This document shows positions 13,728-20,345 of a DNA stretch of 25,020 nucleotides, piece by piece. A program made the position numbers and the translations under genes. The first letter of the stretch is position 1. The number at the start of each line of letters is the position of its first letter. This stretch comes from CAZMJP01 sp964566895 (GTDB lineage Bacteria > Patescibacteriota > Patescibacteriia > UBA2591 > UBA6264), in assembly GCA_964566895.1 (NCBI GenBank), contig CAZMJP010000012.1:1-25020 (forward strand), read 5' to 3'. The notes beneath the pieces were generated by a model. That model was not told where the DNA came from, made no database searches, and saw only the letters and a list, made by a program, of their open reading frames with translations.

Positions 13728-16007
13728 TTATTTTTGCGTCCGACCGTCGCTTTCCAATTTTAAGGAAATTAGGCGGGAAATGCCGTCGCGTCCCATACTT
13801 ACTCCATAAAGAACATCGGCTATTTCAATGGTTTGTTGGTTGTGAGTGATAACAATAAATTGAGTGTGTCGTTTTAATTCTTTTAAAATTTCAGTGAATC
13901 TAAGCGAATTTTCCTGGTCAAGGGCGGTGTCGACTTCGTCTAAAATAACAAATGGCGGTTCATTAATAGAGATAATCGCGCAAATTAAAGCTAAGGCAGT
14001 CAGAGCTCGCTCTCCTCCCGAAAGCATTTCTATACTTTTTATTTTTTTGCCCGGAGGAGTGGCCAAAATGTCAATTTCCGAAATAGCAGTTTTTAATTCA
14101 GCGGTTTCGGATTCTGTTTCTTTTTCGGTTCTATCGCTATCCTCTATTAAGGTATTGATAAGAGGAGGCGATTCATGAAAAATTATCTTAGCGTTGCCTC
14201 CCTTGAAAATAGTTTTAAAGTAGCGGTCGAATTTTTGATTAATTTGAGAAAAGTTTTCTTTAAACTGGTTTTTTATTTTTTGATTCAATTCTTCAACGAT
14301 TTTATCAAGCGATTTCAAACTTTTTTTAAGGTCGCTAGTTTGAGCATTTAAGAATTCATAACGCTCCTTTACGGTCGGATATTCTTTTTCTATTTCCGGG
14401 TCAATCCCGCCGATTAATTCTAACTGATGTTTTAACTTATTTATCTCTTCTTCCATTTGGCTCCCCAATTTCTCAGCCGTTTGATTCATTAATTCTCCGA
14501 TTGCTCGGTCCCCCATTTGTTTTTTAATTTCTTGTTCCAGGTCCTCTTTTTTGGTTTCTAATCTAACTAAGTTAATTTTGGTTTCATTGGTAGAGCTGTT
14601 AATTTGATTAAGTTGGGATTGTTTCTCTTGAATTTTATTTTGCCATTTAAATATCTTTTCTTTTTCTCTTTGAGTAAATTGCGATATTTCGTTATTAATG
14701 CGGCTTAACTCTTGGTCTAATTTTTTGATTTCTTGTTCCAGACTTTTCTGCTGGTTTTCTAACTCTTCGACCATTTGCTTTTTGTCTTTACTTTTCGTTT
14801 TTTGGTTCGTCTCCATATCAAATTCTTGGCGATGGGGGACTGGTTGAAAAAAATTCAGCAGTTGATTGATTTTTTCAAATATATTTTTGGCTAATAGTTT
14901 TATATCATAAAGTTTGTTGATTTCAGAGATCTTGTCTATTTGTTCAATAAAATTTTTTTGTAGGGTTTGTATTTTTTTAAGACCGGAAAATATTTTGTCA
15001 GAGTCGATTGAAGTCTCAATCGTATTTTCGGTTTGATGTTTTATTTTTTCTTGTTCAAAAATTAATTGAGCCCGAAGAACCGATTGCTTAGACAAACGTT
15101 CATTTTTAATTTTTATGATTTTTTGATATTCCTGTTCTATTTCTTGATATTGTTTGTCTATTTGTTCGTAAACCAAATTTTTAGATTCTTTAGCATAAAC
15201 ATTTAATTCTTTTTCTATGTTTTTTTGTTCTTTCGTTTCGGAATCTAATTTTTTTCTAAGAATGGAGACTTTTTGATTTAGATCCTGCCAAAGACTGCCA
15301 TAATATCTTTTTTGCAAATTATGTAATTCAGTTTGTATTTTTTCTCGCTGAGTTAATTTATTTATCTGTCTAGTTAGAGATCTAAGGCGGGGGGTAATTT
15401 CATTCAGGGCGGTTTCGGCTTGGTTCAAATTGAGTTGACTTTTTTCTATTTTTCTTATGGCTGAGTCTTTTTTAATTTGGTATTGTTTTATGCCAGTCGC
15501 TTCGTCAAAAAATTTTTTTCTTTCCAGAGGAGAGGCTATCAGAATTTGGTCAACCATTCCCTGGCCAATAATGCTGTAACTTTTCTGACCGAAATTCGCT
15601 TTAGCCAGTAGAACAAGGATATCTTGTAGCTTGACTCGGCTTTTATTAATTAAATATTCACTTTCGCCGTTTCGATAAATTCGTCGAGTGATAGTAAATT
15701 CTTTATAACCGACCGAGTTGGTGGCGTCTTCATTATTGAAGAATAAGATAACCTCGGCTGAATTGAGGCGCGTTTTTTCCTTTGAACCGGAGAAAATAAC
15801 ATCTTCTAATTTTTTACCCCTAAGTGCTTTAGCGCTTTGTTCGCCCAGTGTCCAGCGGATACTTTCGGCACAGTTTGATTTTCCCCCGCCGTTTGCTCCA
15901 ATAATGGCTGTGATATTAAAGTTTTCTTTTTGCGGTTTGGGGAATTCTAAAATAGTTCGCTGGGCAAAGGATTTAAAACCAGTTAGCTCTAAACGTTTTA
16001 AATACAT
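13728..16007 (-). CDS. smc: Short SMC-family chromosome segregation ATPase lacking a recognisable hinge
   Basis: A 759-residue SMC; typical bacterial SMC is about 1150-1200. The N-terminal head has Walker A GANGGGKSN (37-45), LGEQSAKALRGKKLEDVIFSGS (55-75) and the Q-loop GQGMVDQ (148-154). The C-terminal head has the LSGGE signature (662-666), Walker B FVILDEVD (686-693) and a VITHNQQT switch. LIGGIDPEIEKEYPTVKERYEFL (531-553) matches the re-entry of the C-terminal coil in ordinary SMCs. Between the heads are coils at about 175-335 and 406-580, with only about 70 residues (336-405) at the apex and no glycine-rich hinge or CxxC hook. The frame is uninterrupted, so this is not a broken gene. 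It starts 1 bp after rnc. scpA and scpB are not in the window. Confidence 0.88.
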   Translation of the reverse strand: MYLKRLELTGFKSFAQRTILEFPKPQKENFNITAIIGANGGGKSNCAESIRWTLGEQSAKALRGKKLEDVIFSGSKEKTRLNSAEVILFFNNEDATNSVGYKEFTITRRIYRNGESEYLINKSRVKLQDILVLLAKANFGQKSYSIIGQGMVDQILIASPLERKKFFDEATGIKQYQIKKDSAIRKIEKSQLNLNQAETALNEITPRLRSLTRQINKLTQREKIQTELHNLQKRYYGSLWQDLNQKVSILRKKLDSETKEQKNIEKELNVYAKESKNLVYEQIDKQYQEIEQEYQKIIKIKNERLSKQSVLRAQLIFEQEKIKHQTENTIETSIDSDKIFSGLKKIQTLQKNFIEQIDKISEINKLYDIKLLAKNIFEKINQLLNFFQPVPHRQEFDMETNQKTKSKDKKQMVEELENQQKSLEQEIKKLDQELSRINNEISQFTQREKEKIFKWQNKIQEKQSQLNQINSSTNETKINLVRLETKKEDLEQEIKKQMGDRAIGELMNQTAEKLGSQMEEEINKLKHQLELIGGIDPEIEKEYPTVKERYEFLNAQTSDLKKSLKSLDKIVEELNQKIKNQFKENFSQINQKFDRYFKTIFKGGNAKIIFHESPPLINTLIEDSDRTEKETESETAELKTAISEIDILATPPGKKIKSIEMLSGGERALTALALICAIISINEPPFVILDEVDTALDQENSLRFTEILKELKRHTQFIVITHNQQTIEIADVLYGVSMGRDGISRLISLKLESDGRTQK

Positions 16008-16008
16008 A

Positions 16009-16701
16009 TTAGATTGTTATGTTTTTACTCTTTAGCGCGTTTTCAGCCGCATTTGTCTCTGCTTCCTGTTTGCTTTTGCCAATTCCGGTGGCGATCAATT
16101 TTTTTTGTAGATATGCTCCGATAATAAATTTTTTATTGTGGTCGGGGCCGGATTCCTCAATTACTTTATAATTAGGAGTAATTTTGAATTTACTTTGGGT
16201 GATTTCTTGGAAATGACTTTTAGGGTCTTTATATAATTTTTGTTTTAGGATAATATCCAGTCGGGGCAAGAGATGTTTTGCAATGAATTTTTCTGCGGCA
16301 ATAAAACCCCGATCAAGATAGATTGTCCCAATTATCGCTTCAAGAGTGTTGGCTAAAATAACTTCTCTAGCCTTGCCTTTTGATTTAGATTCACCCTTAC
16401 TTAAGTAAAGATAATTATTAATTTCTAGTTTTGAGGCTGTTTCAGACAGTGATTTTGTGTTAACCAGGCTGGAGCGCAAAGAAGTGAGCTCCCCTTCGGG
16501 TTTGTTAAAATTTTTGTATAAGAACTTAGTGATAATTAGTTCTAAAACAGCGTCCCCTAAAAATTCCAGCCTCTCATTATGAGTCAGGGAAGAATCAGGG
16601 TGTTCATTAAGATAGGACCGATGGATCAGAGACTGTTCAAAAAGGTTTTTATTTTTGAATTTTATCCCCAAAGTTTCTTCAAGATTAGATAAATCTTTCA
16701 T
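16009..16701 (-). CDS. rnc: Ribonuclease III
   Basis: A 230-residue endonuclease for double-stranded RNA, used in rRNA processing. The catalytic domain carries the signature NERLEFLGDAVLEL (42-55) with E46 and D50. The second motif ILANTLEAIIGTIYLDRG has E120, but the Asp usually found three residues earlier is N117. A C-terminal dsRNA-binding domain follows from DPKSHFQEITQ (about 160) to SKQEAETNAAENALK. The domain order and length are normal. It is read leftward with nusB upstream and smc only 1 bp downstream; rnc-smc adjacency is widespread in bacteria. The Asp-to-Asn change may lower or alter metal use, but three of the four usual acidic ligands remain. Confidence 0.94.
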   Translation of the reverse strand: MKDLSNLEETLGIKFKNKNLFEQSLIHRSYLNEHPDSSLTHNERLEFLGDAVLELIITKFLYKNFNKPEGELTSLRSSLVNTKSLSETASKLEINNYLYLSKGESKSKGKAREVILANTLEAIIGTIYLDRGFIAAEKFIAKHLLPRLDIILKQKLYKDPKSHFQEITQSKFKITPNYKVIEESGPDHNKKFIIGAYLQKKLIATGIGKSKQEAETNAAENALKSKNITI

Positions 16702-16745
16702 ATAATTAACAGTGGTGATTTTTTATGAGTTTTAGGCGAGTTCCC

Positions 16746-16769
16746 ACAAACTACGAATTTGCAGTTTGT
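16746..16769 (-). other. Inverted repeat in the nusB-rnc spacer
   Basis: ACAAACT (16746-16752) and AGTTTGT (16763-16769) form a 7-bp stem with a ten-base loop. On the minus strand no T-run follows, so it is a poor terminator. It lies in the rnc leader and could be an RNA structure. Nothing else is evident in this 81-bp spacer. Confidence 0.35.
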
Positions 16770-16782
16770 TTTGACTTATTTT

Positions 16783-17229
16783 TTAAATTTGCGGCGGCTT
16801 GATGTTTTTGACGTCCTCATAAATAGCTCCTAAGACGCCGTTAACAAATTTAGATGAAGTTTCTCCTCCAAAAGTTTTGGCTATTTCTATAGCTTCGTTA
16901 ATAGCTACCTTAGGGGGCGTTTCCTTAAAGAAAATTAGTTCAAAAATACCTATTCTAAGAATATTTCTGTCTATTAAAGTGATTTGACTTATTGGCCATT
17001 GGGGAGCATATTTCTTAATGTAAGCGTCAATTTTTTCTAAGTTCTCTGAAATATTTTTAATCAGCGTTTTAGTAAAAGTTTCTCCTTCAAAATTTTGGGG
17101 AGCGTATTCTGTAAGATAGCGCTGAGCAATTTTTTCAGTATCAAGATCAGACTTTAAAATAGACTTATTAAAATCCCATTCAGTTAAAGTTTGCAAAGCA
17201 ATGGTTCGAGATAAGTGTCGTTGAGCCAT
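16783..17229 (-). CDS. nusB: Transcription antitermination factor NusB
   Basis: A 148-residue all-helical NusB. The start MAQRHLSRTIALQTLTEWDFNK matches the family N-terminal helix with its basic RNA-binding face. The C-terminal half has the conserved ITLIDRNILRIGIFELIF (positions near 84-101), PPKVAINEAIEIAKTFGGETSSKFVNGVLGAI and an acidic end. NusB with NusE (S10) binds boxA RNA and supports antitermination on rRNA operons. The length is normal. It lies 57 bp downstream of rpmF and upstream of rnc in a leftward operon (rpmF, nusB, rnc, smc) devoted to RNA and chromosome functions. Confidence 0.93.
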   Translation of the reverse strand: MAQRHLSRTIALQTLTEWDFNKSILKSDLDTEKIAQRYLTEYAPQNFEGETFTKTLIKNISENLEKIDAYIKKYAPQWPISQITLIDRNILRIGIFELIFFKETPPKVAINEAIEIAKTFGGETSSKFVNGVLGAIYEDVKNIKPPQI

Positions 17230-17286
17230 GGGTGTAACGCTTAACGCTTAAAATGAAAATCCAGAATAAAAAGTAAAAAGGACGGG

Positions 17287-17532
17287 CTATTTTTTGTCTT
17301 TTAAATCTTCCTTTATGTTTTTACTCTTGTGTCTTTCTTCTTTGGTTTTATTTTTCGATTTTATTTTGATTACTTCTTTCCCGTTGTATGTTCCGCAAAA
17401 TAAGCAAGCATGGTGAGGGCGGATTGGTTTTTTACATCTGGGGCAGACTGATAAATTTATTTTCTTTAAGCGGTGCCTAAATTGTTTGATCTTTTTTCGT
17501 GATTTTGATCTTTTTTGATTTGGTAAGGCCAT
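17287..17532 (-). CDS. rpmF: 50S ribosomal protein L32 (bL32)
   Basis: An 81-residue basic protein. The start MALPNQKRSKSRKKIKQFRHRLKKINLSVC is the bL32 N-terminus, and a zinc ribbon is formed by C30-x2-C33 and C43-x2-C46 (CPRCKKPIRPHHACLFCGTYNGKEVI). Beyond the usual end, near residue 57, it has a lysine/glutamate-rich tail of about 24 residues. L32 lies near the peptidyl-transferase/tunnel region of the 50S subunit. It diverges from dnaA across the putative origin; in most bacteria the ribosomal gene found here is rpmH (L34). No Shine-Dalgarno sits directly before the ATG, although AGGAGG occurs about 50 bp upstream on the same strand. Confidence 0.94.
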   Translation of the reverse strand: MALPNQKRSKSRKKIKQFRHRLKKINLSVCPRCKKPIRPHHACLFCGTYNGKEVIKIKSKNKTKEERHKSKNIKEDLKDKK

Positions 17533-17579
17533 ATTATTAAATAATGCTGAATACGTAATAAATATAATAAATATATTTA

Positions 17580-17600
17580 CCGCCTCCTAAGGTTTATCCT
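17580..17600 (-). promoter_or_regulatory. Shine-Dalgarno-like AGGAGG with hairpin in the rpmF leader
   Basis: On the minus strand CCTAGG, ATAAA, CCTTAGG can fold on itself (one bulge), and the second arm runs into AGGAGG. This lies about 50 bp upstream of the rpmF ATG. No ATG, GTG or TTG is at normal distance after the AGGAGG. It may be a regulatory leader structure; the function is unknown. Confidence 0.3.
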
Positions 17601-17642
17601 AGGTAGGTGTTAGATTGTATATTATTTTAACATTTTTATTTA

Positions 17643-17651
17643 ATTATAGCA
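17643..17651 (-). promoter_or_regulatory. Extended -10 promoter for rpmF-nusB-rnc-smc
   Basis: On the minus strand this reads TGC followed by TATAAT, a perfect extended -10 element. No clear -35 lies 17 bp upstream. It would start RNA near 17636, giving a leader of about 100 nt before the rpmF ATG. Confidence 0.55.
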
Positions 17652-17687
17652 AGGATATATAATGTTATGATTTTTTGGCAAAAGTTG

Positions 17688-17718
17688 ATTTCCACAGGTT
17701 GTTCACAAGTTATAAACT
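17688..17718 (+). promoter_or_regulatory. Cluster of three DnaA-box-like 9-mers at 11-bp spacing
   Basis: ATTTCCACA (17688-17696), TTGTTCACA (17699-17707) and TTATAAACT (17710-17718) match the DnaA box TTATNCACA at 7, 8 and 7 of 9 positions. All have the same orientation and start exactly 11 bp apart, about one helical turn. The cluster ends 8 bp before the dnaA -35 position, so it could serve both initiation and dnaA autoregulation. Confidence 0.55.
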
Positions 17719-17726
17719 TATGGTAA

Positions 17727-17755
17727 TTATCTTTTGTAATATATAGTGTTATAAT
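17727..17755 (+). promoter_or_regulatory. dnaA promoter with perfect extended -10
   Basis: TG (17747-17748), T, TATAAT (17750-17755) is a perfect extended -10. The hexamer 17 bp upstream, TTATCT, is a poor -35, as is usual for extended -10 promoters. Transcription would begin near 17762, giving a leader of about 138 nt before the dnaA ATG. Confidence 0.65.
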
Positions 17756-17815
17756 AACCCAAAGATAGTCCGTCTGACTAGATATATTATTAAAACGTTA
17801 GGACGCAAGAAATAA

Positions 17816-17862
17816 AATTTCAGGCCTAGAGATTAAATTATAAGCCCGAAATTATAAATCTC
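17816..17862 (+). promoter_or_regulatory. Two mutually exclusive hairpins in the dnaA leader
   Basis: Hairpin A pairs AATTTC and GGC (17816-17825) with GCC and GAAATT (17844-17853), with one mismatch. Hairpin B pairs GAGATT (17829-17834) with AATCTC (17857-17862), and its inner TTATAA segments are complementary. They share bases, so only one can form at a time. No known riboswitch class was recognised. The folds were found by eye. Confidence 0.3.
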
Positions 17863-17899
17863 AAAGTATCCCAATATTAAAATGTTAAGATGATTTGGA

Positions 17900-19276
17900 A
17901 TGGATAAAAAACAACTTTGGAATATAGTTTTGTCTGAGCTAGAGATAACCCTTTCTAAAGCCAATTTTAAAACTTGGCTTTCTAACACTTGCATTTCCCA
18001 AATACAGGACGAAGGGCAGACTATTGTCGTAGGTGTGCCGACTAATTTTGCTAAGACTTGGCTGGAGAAGAAATACCATCACTCCATTTTTGAAACCCTT
18101 CAACAGGCGACAGACAATAAGGTAAAGAGGGTAATTTATAAGGTGGAGCCGGTTAGCCCGGAGCCGTCGGCAGTCCAGCCCGGGGTTATTGATTTAGAAA
18201 AAATACCGGACGATTTGTCTACGAGGGGTGAAAACGAACTAAGAACTAACGGTTACGGACTTAATCCTAAATATACTTTTAAGAATTTTATTGTTGGCAA
18301 AGGGTCTGAGCTAGCTTATGCGGCTTGTTTGGCCGTAACCAGGCAAAGAACCGGGAAGAAATATAATCCGCTTTTTATTTATGGAGGTGTTGGCTTAGGA
18401 AAAACCCATCTTCTTCAAGCCATTGGTCATGAAATTTTACAAAAAAATCCCAAGATAAGAATGCTTTATACTAACGCCGAGAAGTTTACTAACGAGTTTA
18501 TTCAAGCCATTAGGAAGAAAGCGATGGATAAATTTAGAAATGTTTATCGTGGGTTAGATGTTCTTTTAATAGACGATATTCAGTTTATGACCGGGAAAGA
18601 GCAGACGCAGGAAGAATTTTTTCATACTTTTAACAGTTTGTATCAAGAGGAACGTCAAATTGTTATTACCTCTGACCGTCCGCCGAAGGAGATCCCTGCC
18701 TTAGAAGACCGTTTAACTTCGCGCCTTGAATGGGGATTGATTGCCGACATTAGCCCGCCGGACTTAGAAACTCGTTTGGCTATTTTAAAAACAAAATGTC
18801 AAAACCTCAAATGTAATTTGAGCGAAGAAATTTTGCAATATTTAGCCGCACATATTCAGAATAATGTCCGCGAGTTAGAAGGAGCCTTGAATAAATTAAT
18901 CGCTTATTATGAATTTCATCAAATAGAGTTAGATTTGCCTATGGTCAAGAGTATTTTAGATACTTTTGGGGTCCAGAAGAAAAGAGGTTTTATTCAACCG
19001 AAACAAGTTATTGAGACCGTGGCCGATTTTTACGGTATCAGAGTTAATGAAATGGTTAGTATTTCTCGAAAAAGAGAGTTGGTCACCCCAAGGCAAATGG
19101 CTATGTATTTAATGAGAGAGGAAGTCGGCGCGTCTTTTCCGATGATTGGCAAAGAATTGGGTGATCGCGATCATACCACGGCTATGCATGCTTATGAAAA
19201 AATAAAAAAAGAAATTGAAAAAGGAGGCCGAGTTAAACAAGAAATAGATCTAATAAAACAGAGATTTTATAATTAA
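17900..19276 (+). CDS. dnaA: Chromosomal replication initiator protein DnaA
   Basis: A 458-residue AAA+ initiator. Domain I (1-80) reads LWNIVLSELEITLSKANFKTWLS, and a short variable linker covers about 81-120. The AAA+ core starts at NPKYTFKNFIVGKGSELAYAA, with Walker A GGVGLGKTH (162-170), Walker B VLLIDDIQF (221-229, D225-D226) and an ITSDRPPKEIPALEDRLTSRLEWG sensor/arginine-finger region. Domain IV carries the DNA-binding signature GDRDHTTAMHAYEKI near the C-terminus. It binds DnaA boxes and opens the origin. The ATG at 17900 has no clear Shine-Dalgarno. dnaN does not follow; the next gene is an ATP-cone nuclease. It is read away from the putative origin just upstream. Confidence 0.97.
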   Translation: MDKKQLWNIVLSELEITLSKANFKTWLSNTCISQIQDEGQTIVVGVPTNFAKTWLEKKYHHSIFETLQQATDNKVKRVIYKVEPVSPEPSAVQPGVIDLEKIPDDLSTRGENELRTNGYGLNPKYTFKNFIVGKGSELAYAACLAVTRQRTGKKYNPLFIYGGVGLGKTHLLQAIGHEILQKNPKIRMLYTNAEKFTNEFIQAIRKKAMDKFRNVYRGLDVLLIDDIQFMTGKEQTQEEFFHTFNSLYQEERQIVITSDRPPKEIPALEDRLTSRLEWGLIADISPPDLETRLAILKTKCQNLKCNLSEEILQYLAAHIQNNVRELEGALNKLIAYYEFHQIELDLPMVKSILDTFGVQKKRGFIQPKQVIETVADFYGIRVNEMVSISRKRELVTPRQMAMYLMREEVGASFPMIGKELGDRDHTTAMHAYEKIKKEIEKGGRVKQEIDLIKQRFYN

Positions 19277-19377
19277 TAGAATCGCGTTTAATGAAAGAAT
19301 TCTAAATCCTAATAATATTTATAGCGATTTGATTGCGGTTTTAGGCGTTTGTTTGTAATTTGCTATTTGGATTTTTT

Positions 19378-19392
19378 TAACTTTAAAAGTTA
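19378..19392. repeat. Short perfect inverted repeat before the ATP-cone nuclease gene
   Basis: TAACTTT and AAAGTTA flank a single central A, ending 4 bp before the ATG at 19397. It is a possible operator or start-site hairpin; given the AT-rich setting it could be chance. The rest of the 120-bp dnaA-downstream spacer shows a 6-bp inverted pair (AATCGC 19280-19285, GCGATT 19324-19329) and no clear terminator. Confidence 0.3.
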
Positions 19393-19396
19393 AAGT

Positions 19397-20293
19397 ATGT
19401 ATATTATCAAGGTCTCGGGGGGAAAAGAAAAATTCAATCCAAATAAAGTTTATCGCACCTGTCGCAGGGCTGGCGCGGATAAAACGTTAGCTGGCGAAAT
19501 CGCCGCCAAAGTAGAAAAACAGATTTATAGTGGTATAACTACTCGAGAAATTTTGAGATTGATTTTGAATCTGCTTAGCAGAGATAATCCGGGGGCCGCC
19601 ACACGCTATAGTTTAAAAGAGGCTATTTTGCAGTTAGGTCCGGGCGGATTTGTTTTTGAGAAATTCATAGTTCGCCTTCTTCAGTCTTATGGCTATCAAG
19701 CTTGGTGCCCGGAAATTATCCGCGGCGCTTGTGTTAATCACGAAATAGATATTACCGCTCGGGCGGATTTTTCAACTGAAAAATTGCCCTTTATTCTGCC
19801 CAAACCTTTTTTGAAAAATAAAAGCGGGCGGAGGCATGGCAAAAAGATAACTTATATGGTAGAGTGTAAATATCATAAAACGCCTGGTAACCGTTGCGAT
19901 TTAAAACAAACGCTTTACACCTGGGCCAGATTTTTAGATGTTCAAGAGGGCTGGCGTCGGGGATATTGTGAAAAATTTAATTATCCTTGGTTAATTTCTA
20001 ATACTAAATTTTCTCAATCGGCTATTGAATATGCTGAATGTAAGGGGATGAGGTTATTAGGTTGGCGATACCCGAGAAGGGCGGGTTTAGAATATTTAAT
20101 TGGACAAAAAAACTTTTATCCAATTACTATTTTAAAAACTTTAGACTCAGATTTGCGAGAGAAACTATTTTTTCAGGATATAATTTTGTGTCAAGACCTG
20201 ACTACAATTGGCGAGGGTATTTTACAAAGGAAAATAGATGTCGAGGATAAAAAACTGGGTAGATTAATTAAAGAAGCCCAGTCAATAATTTGA
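19397..20293 (+). CDS. ATP-cone domain fused to a PD-(D/E)XK (Mrr-like) nuclease
   Basis: A 298-residue protein. Residues 1-85 form an ATP-cone: YIIKVSGGKEKFNPNKVYRTCRRAGADKTLAGEIAAKVEKQIY and the following helices resemble the nucleotide-sensing domain of NrdR and ribonucleotide reductases. Residues 86-225 look like an Mrr-type restriction-endonuclease fold: FEKFIVRLLQSYGYQA, NHEIDITA (E116, D118), then YMVECKYH with E156 and K158, and ISNTKFSQSAIEYAECKGMRLLGW. The last 70 residues are helical and unassigned. The predicted activity is DNA cleavage controlled by ATP/dATP. No methylase lies nearby, so a classical restriction system is unlikely. It follows dnaA by 120 bp and ends 52 bp before pilB. 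The architecture is read from motifs; the role is unknown. Confidence 0.82.
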   Translation: MYIIKVSGGKEKFNPNKVYRTCRRAGADKTLAGEIAAKVEKQIYSGITTREILRLILNLLSRDNPGAATRYSLKEAILQLGPGGFVFEKFIVRLLQSYGYQAWCPEIIRGACVNHEIDITARADFSTEKLPFILPKPFLKNKSGRRHGKKITYMVECKYHKTPGNRCDLKQTLYTWARFLDVQEGWRRGYCEKFNYPWLISNTKFSQSAIEYAECKGMRLLGWRYPRRAGLEYLIGQKNFYPITILKTLDSDLREKLFFQDIILCQDLTTIGEGILQRKIDVEDKKLGRLIKEAQSII

Positions 20294-20345
20294 GGATATA
20301 AATTCAAAATTGCCTAGAGAACTGGGTCTATCAAATGGAGTATTT

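Larger units (their letters stand above)
17533..17730. other. Putative replication origin region (oriC) between rpmF and dnaA
   Basis: This is a very AT-rich divergent intergenic region next to dnaA. It contains a perfect tandem 9-mer AATAAATAT x2 (17557-17574), further AT tracts (17608-17670) suited to unwinding, and a cluster of DnaA-box-like 9-mers (17688-17718). Adjacency to dnaA, an AT-rich segment and boxes are the standard indicators of a bacterial origin. GC skew was not computed, and the boxes are imperfect, so the call is provisional. Confidence 0.6.

Noticed and set aside
13864..14178. 104-codon plus-strand frame opposite smc
   Set aside because: It lies opposite the conserved SMC signature and Walker B region, with no ribosome-binding site and no recognisable motif. 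It is a shadow frame.
13728..16007. Short SMC considered as a truncated or frameshifted gene
   Set aside because: A single uninterrupted frame runs from the normal N-terminal start through Walker A, both coils, the signature motif and Walker B to a normal end. The missing part is internal, so decay is unlikely.
17762..17899. Known riboswitch in the dnaA leader (ACGCAAG resembles part of a cyclic-di-GMP aptamer)
   Set aside because: The rest of the aptamer core and paired stems are missing; only the short string is similar.
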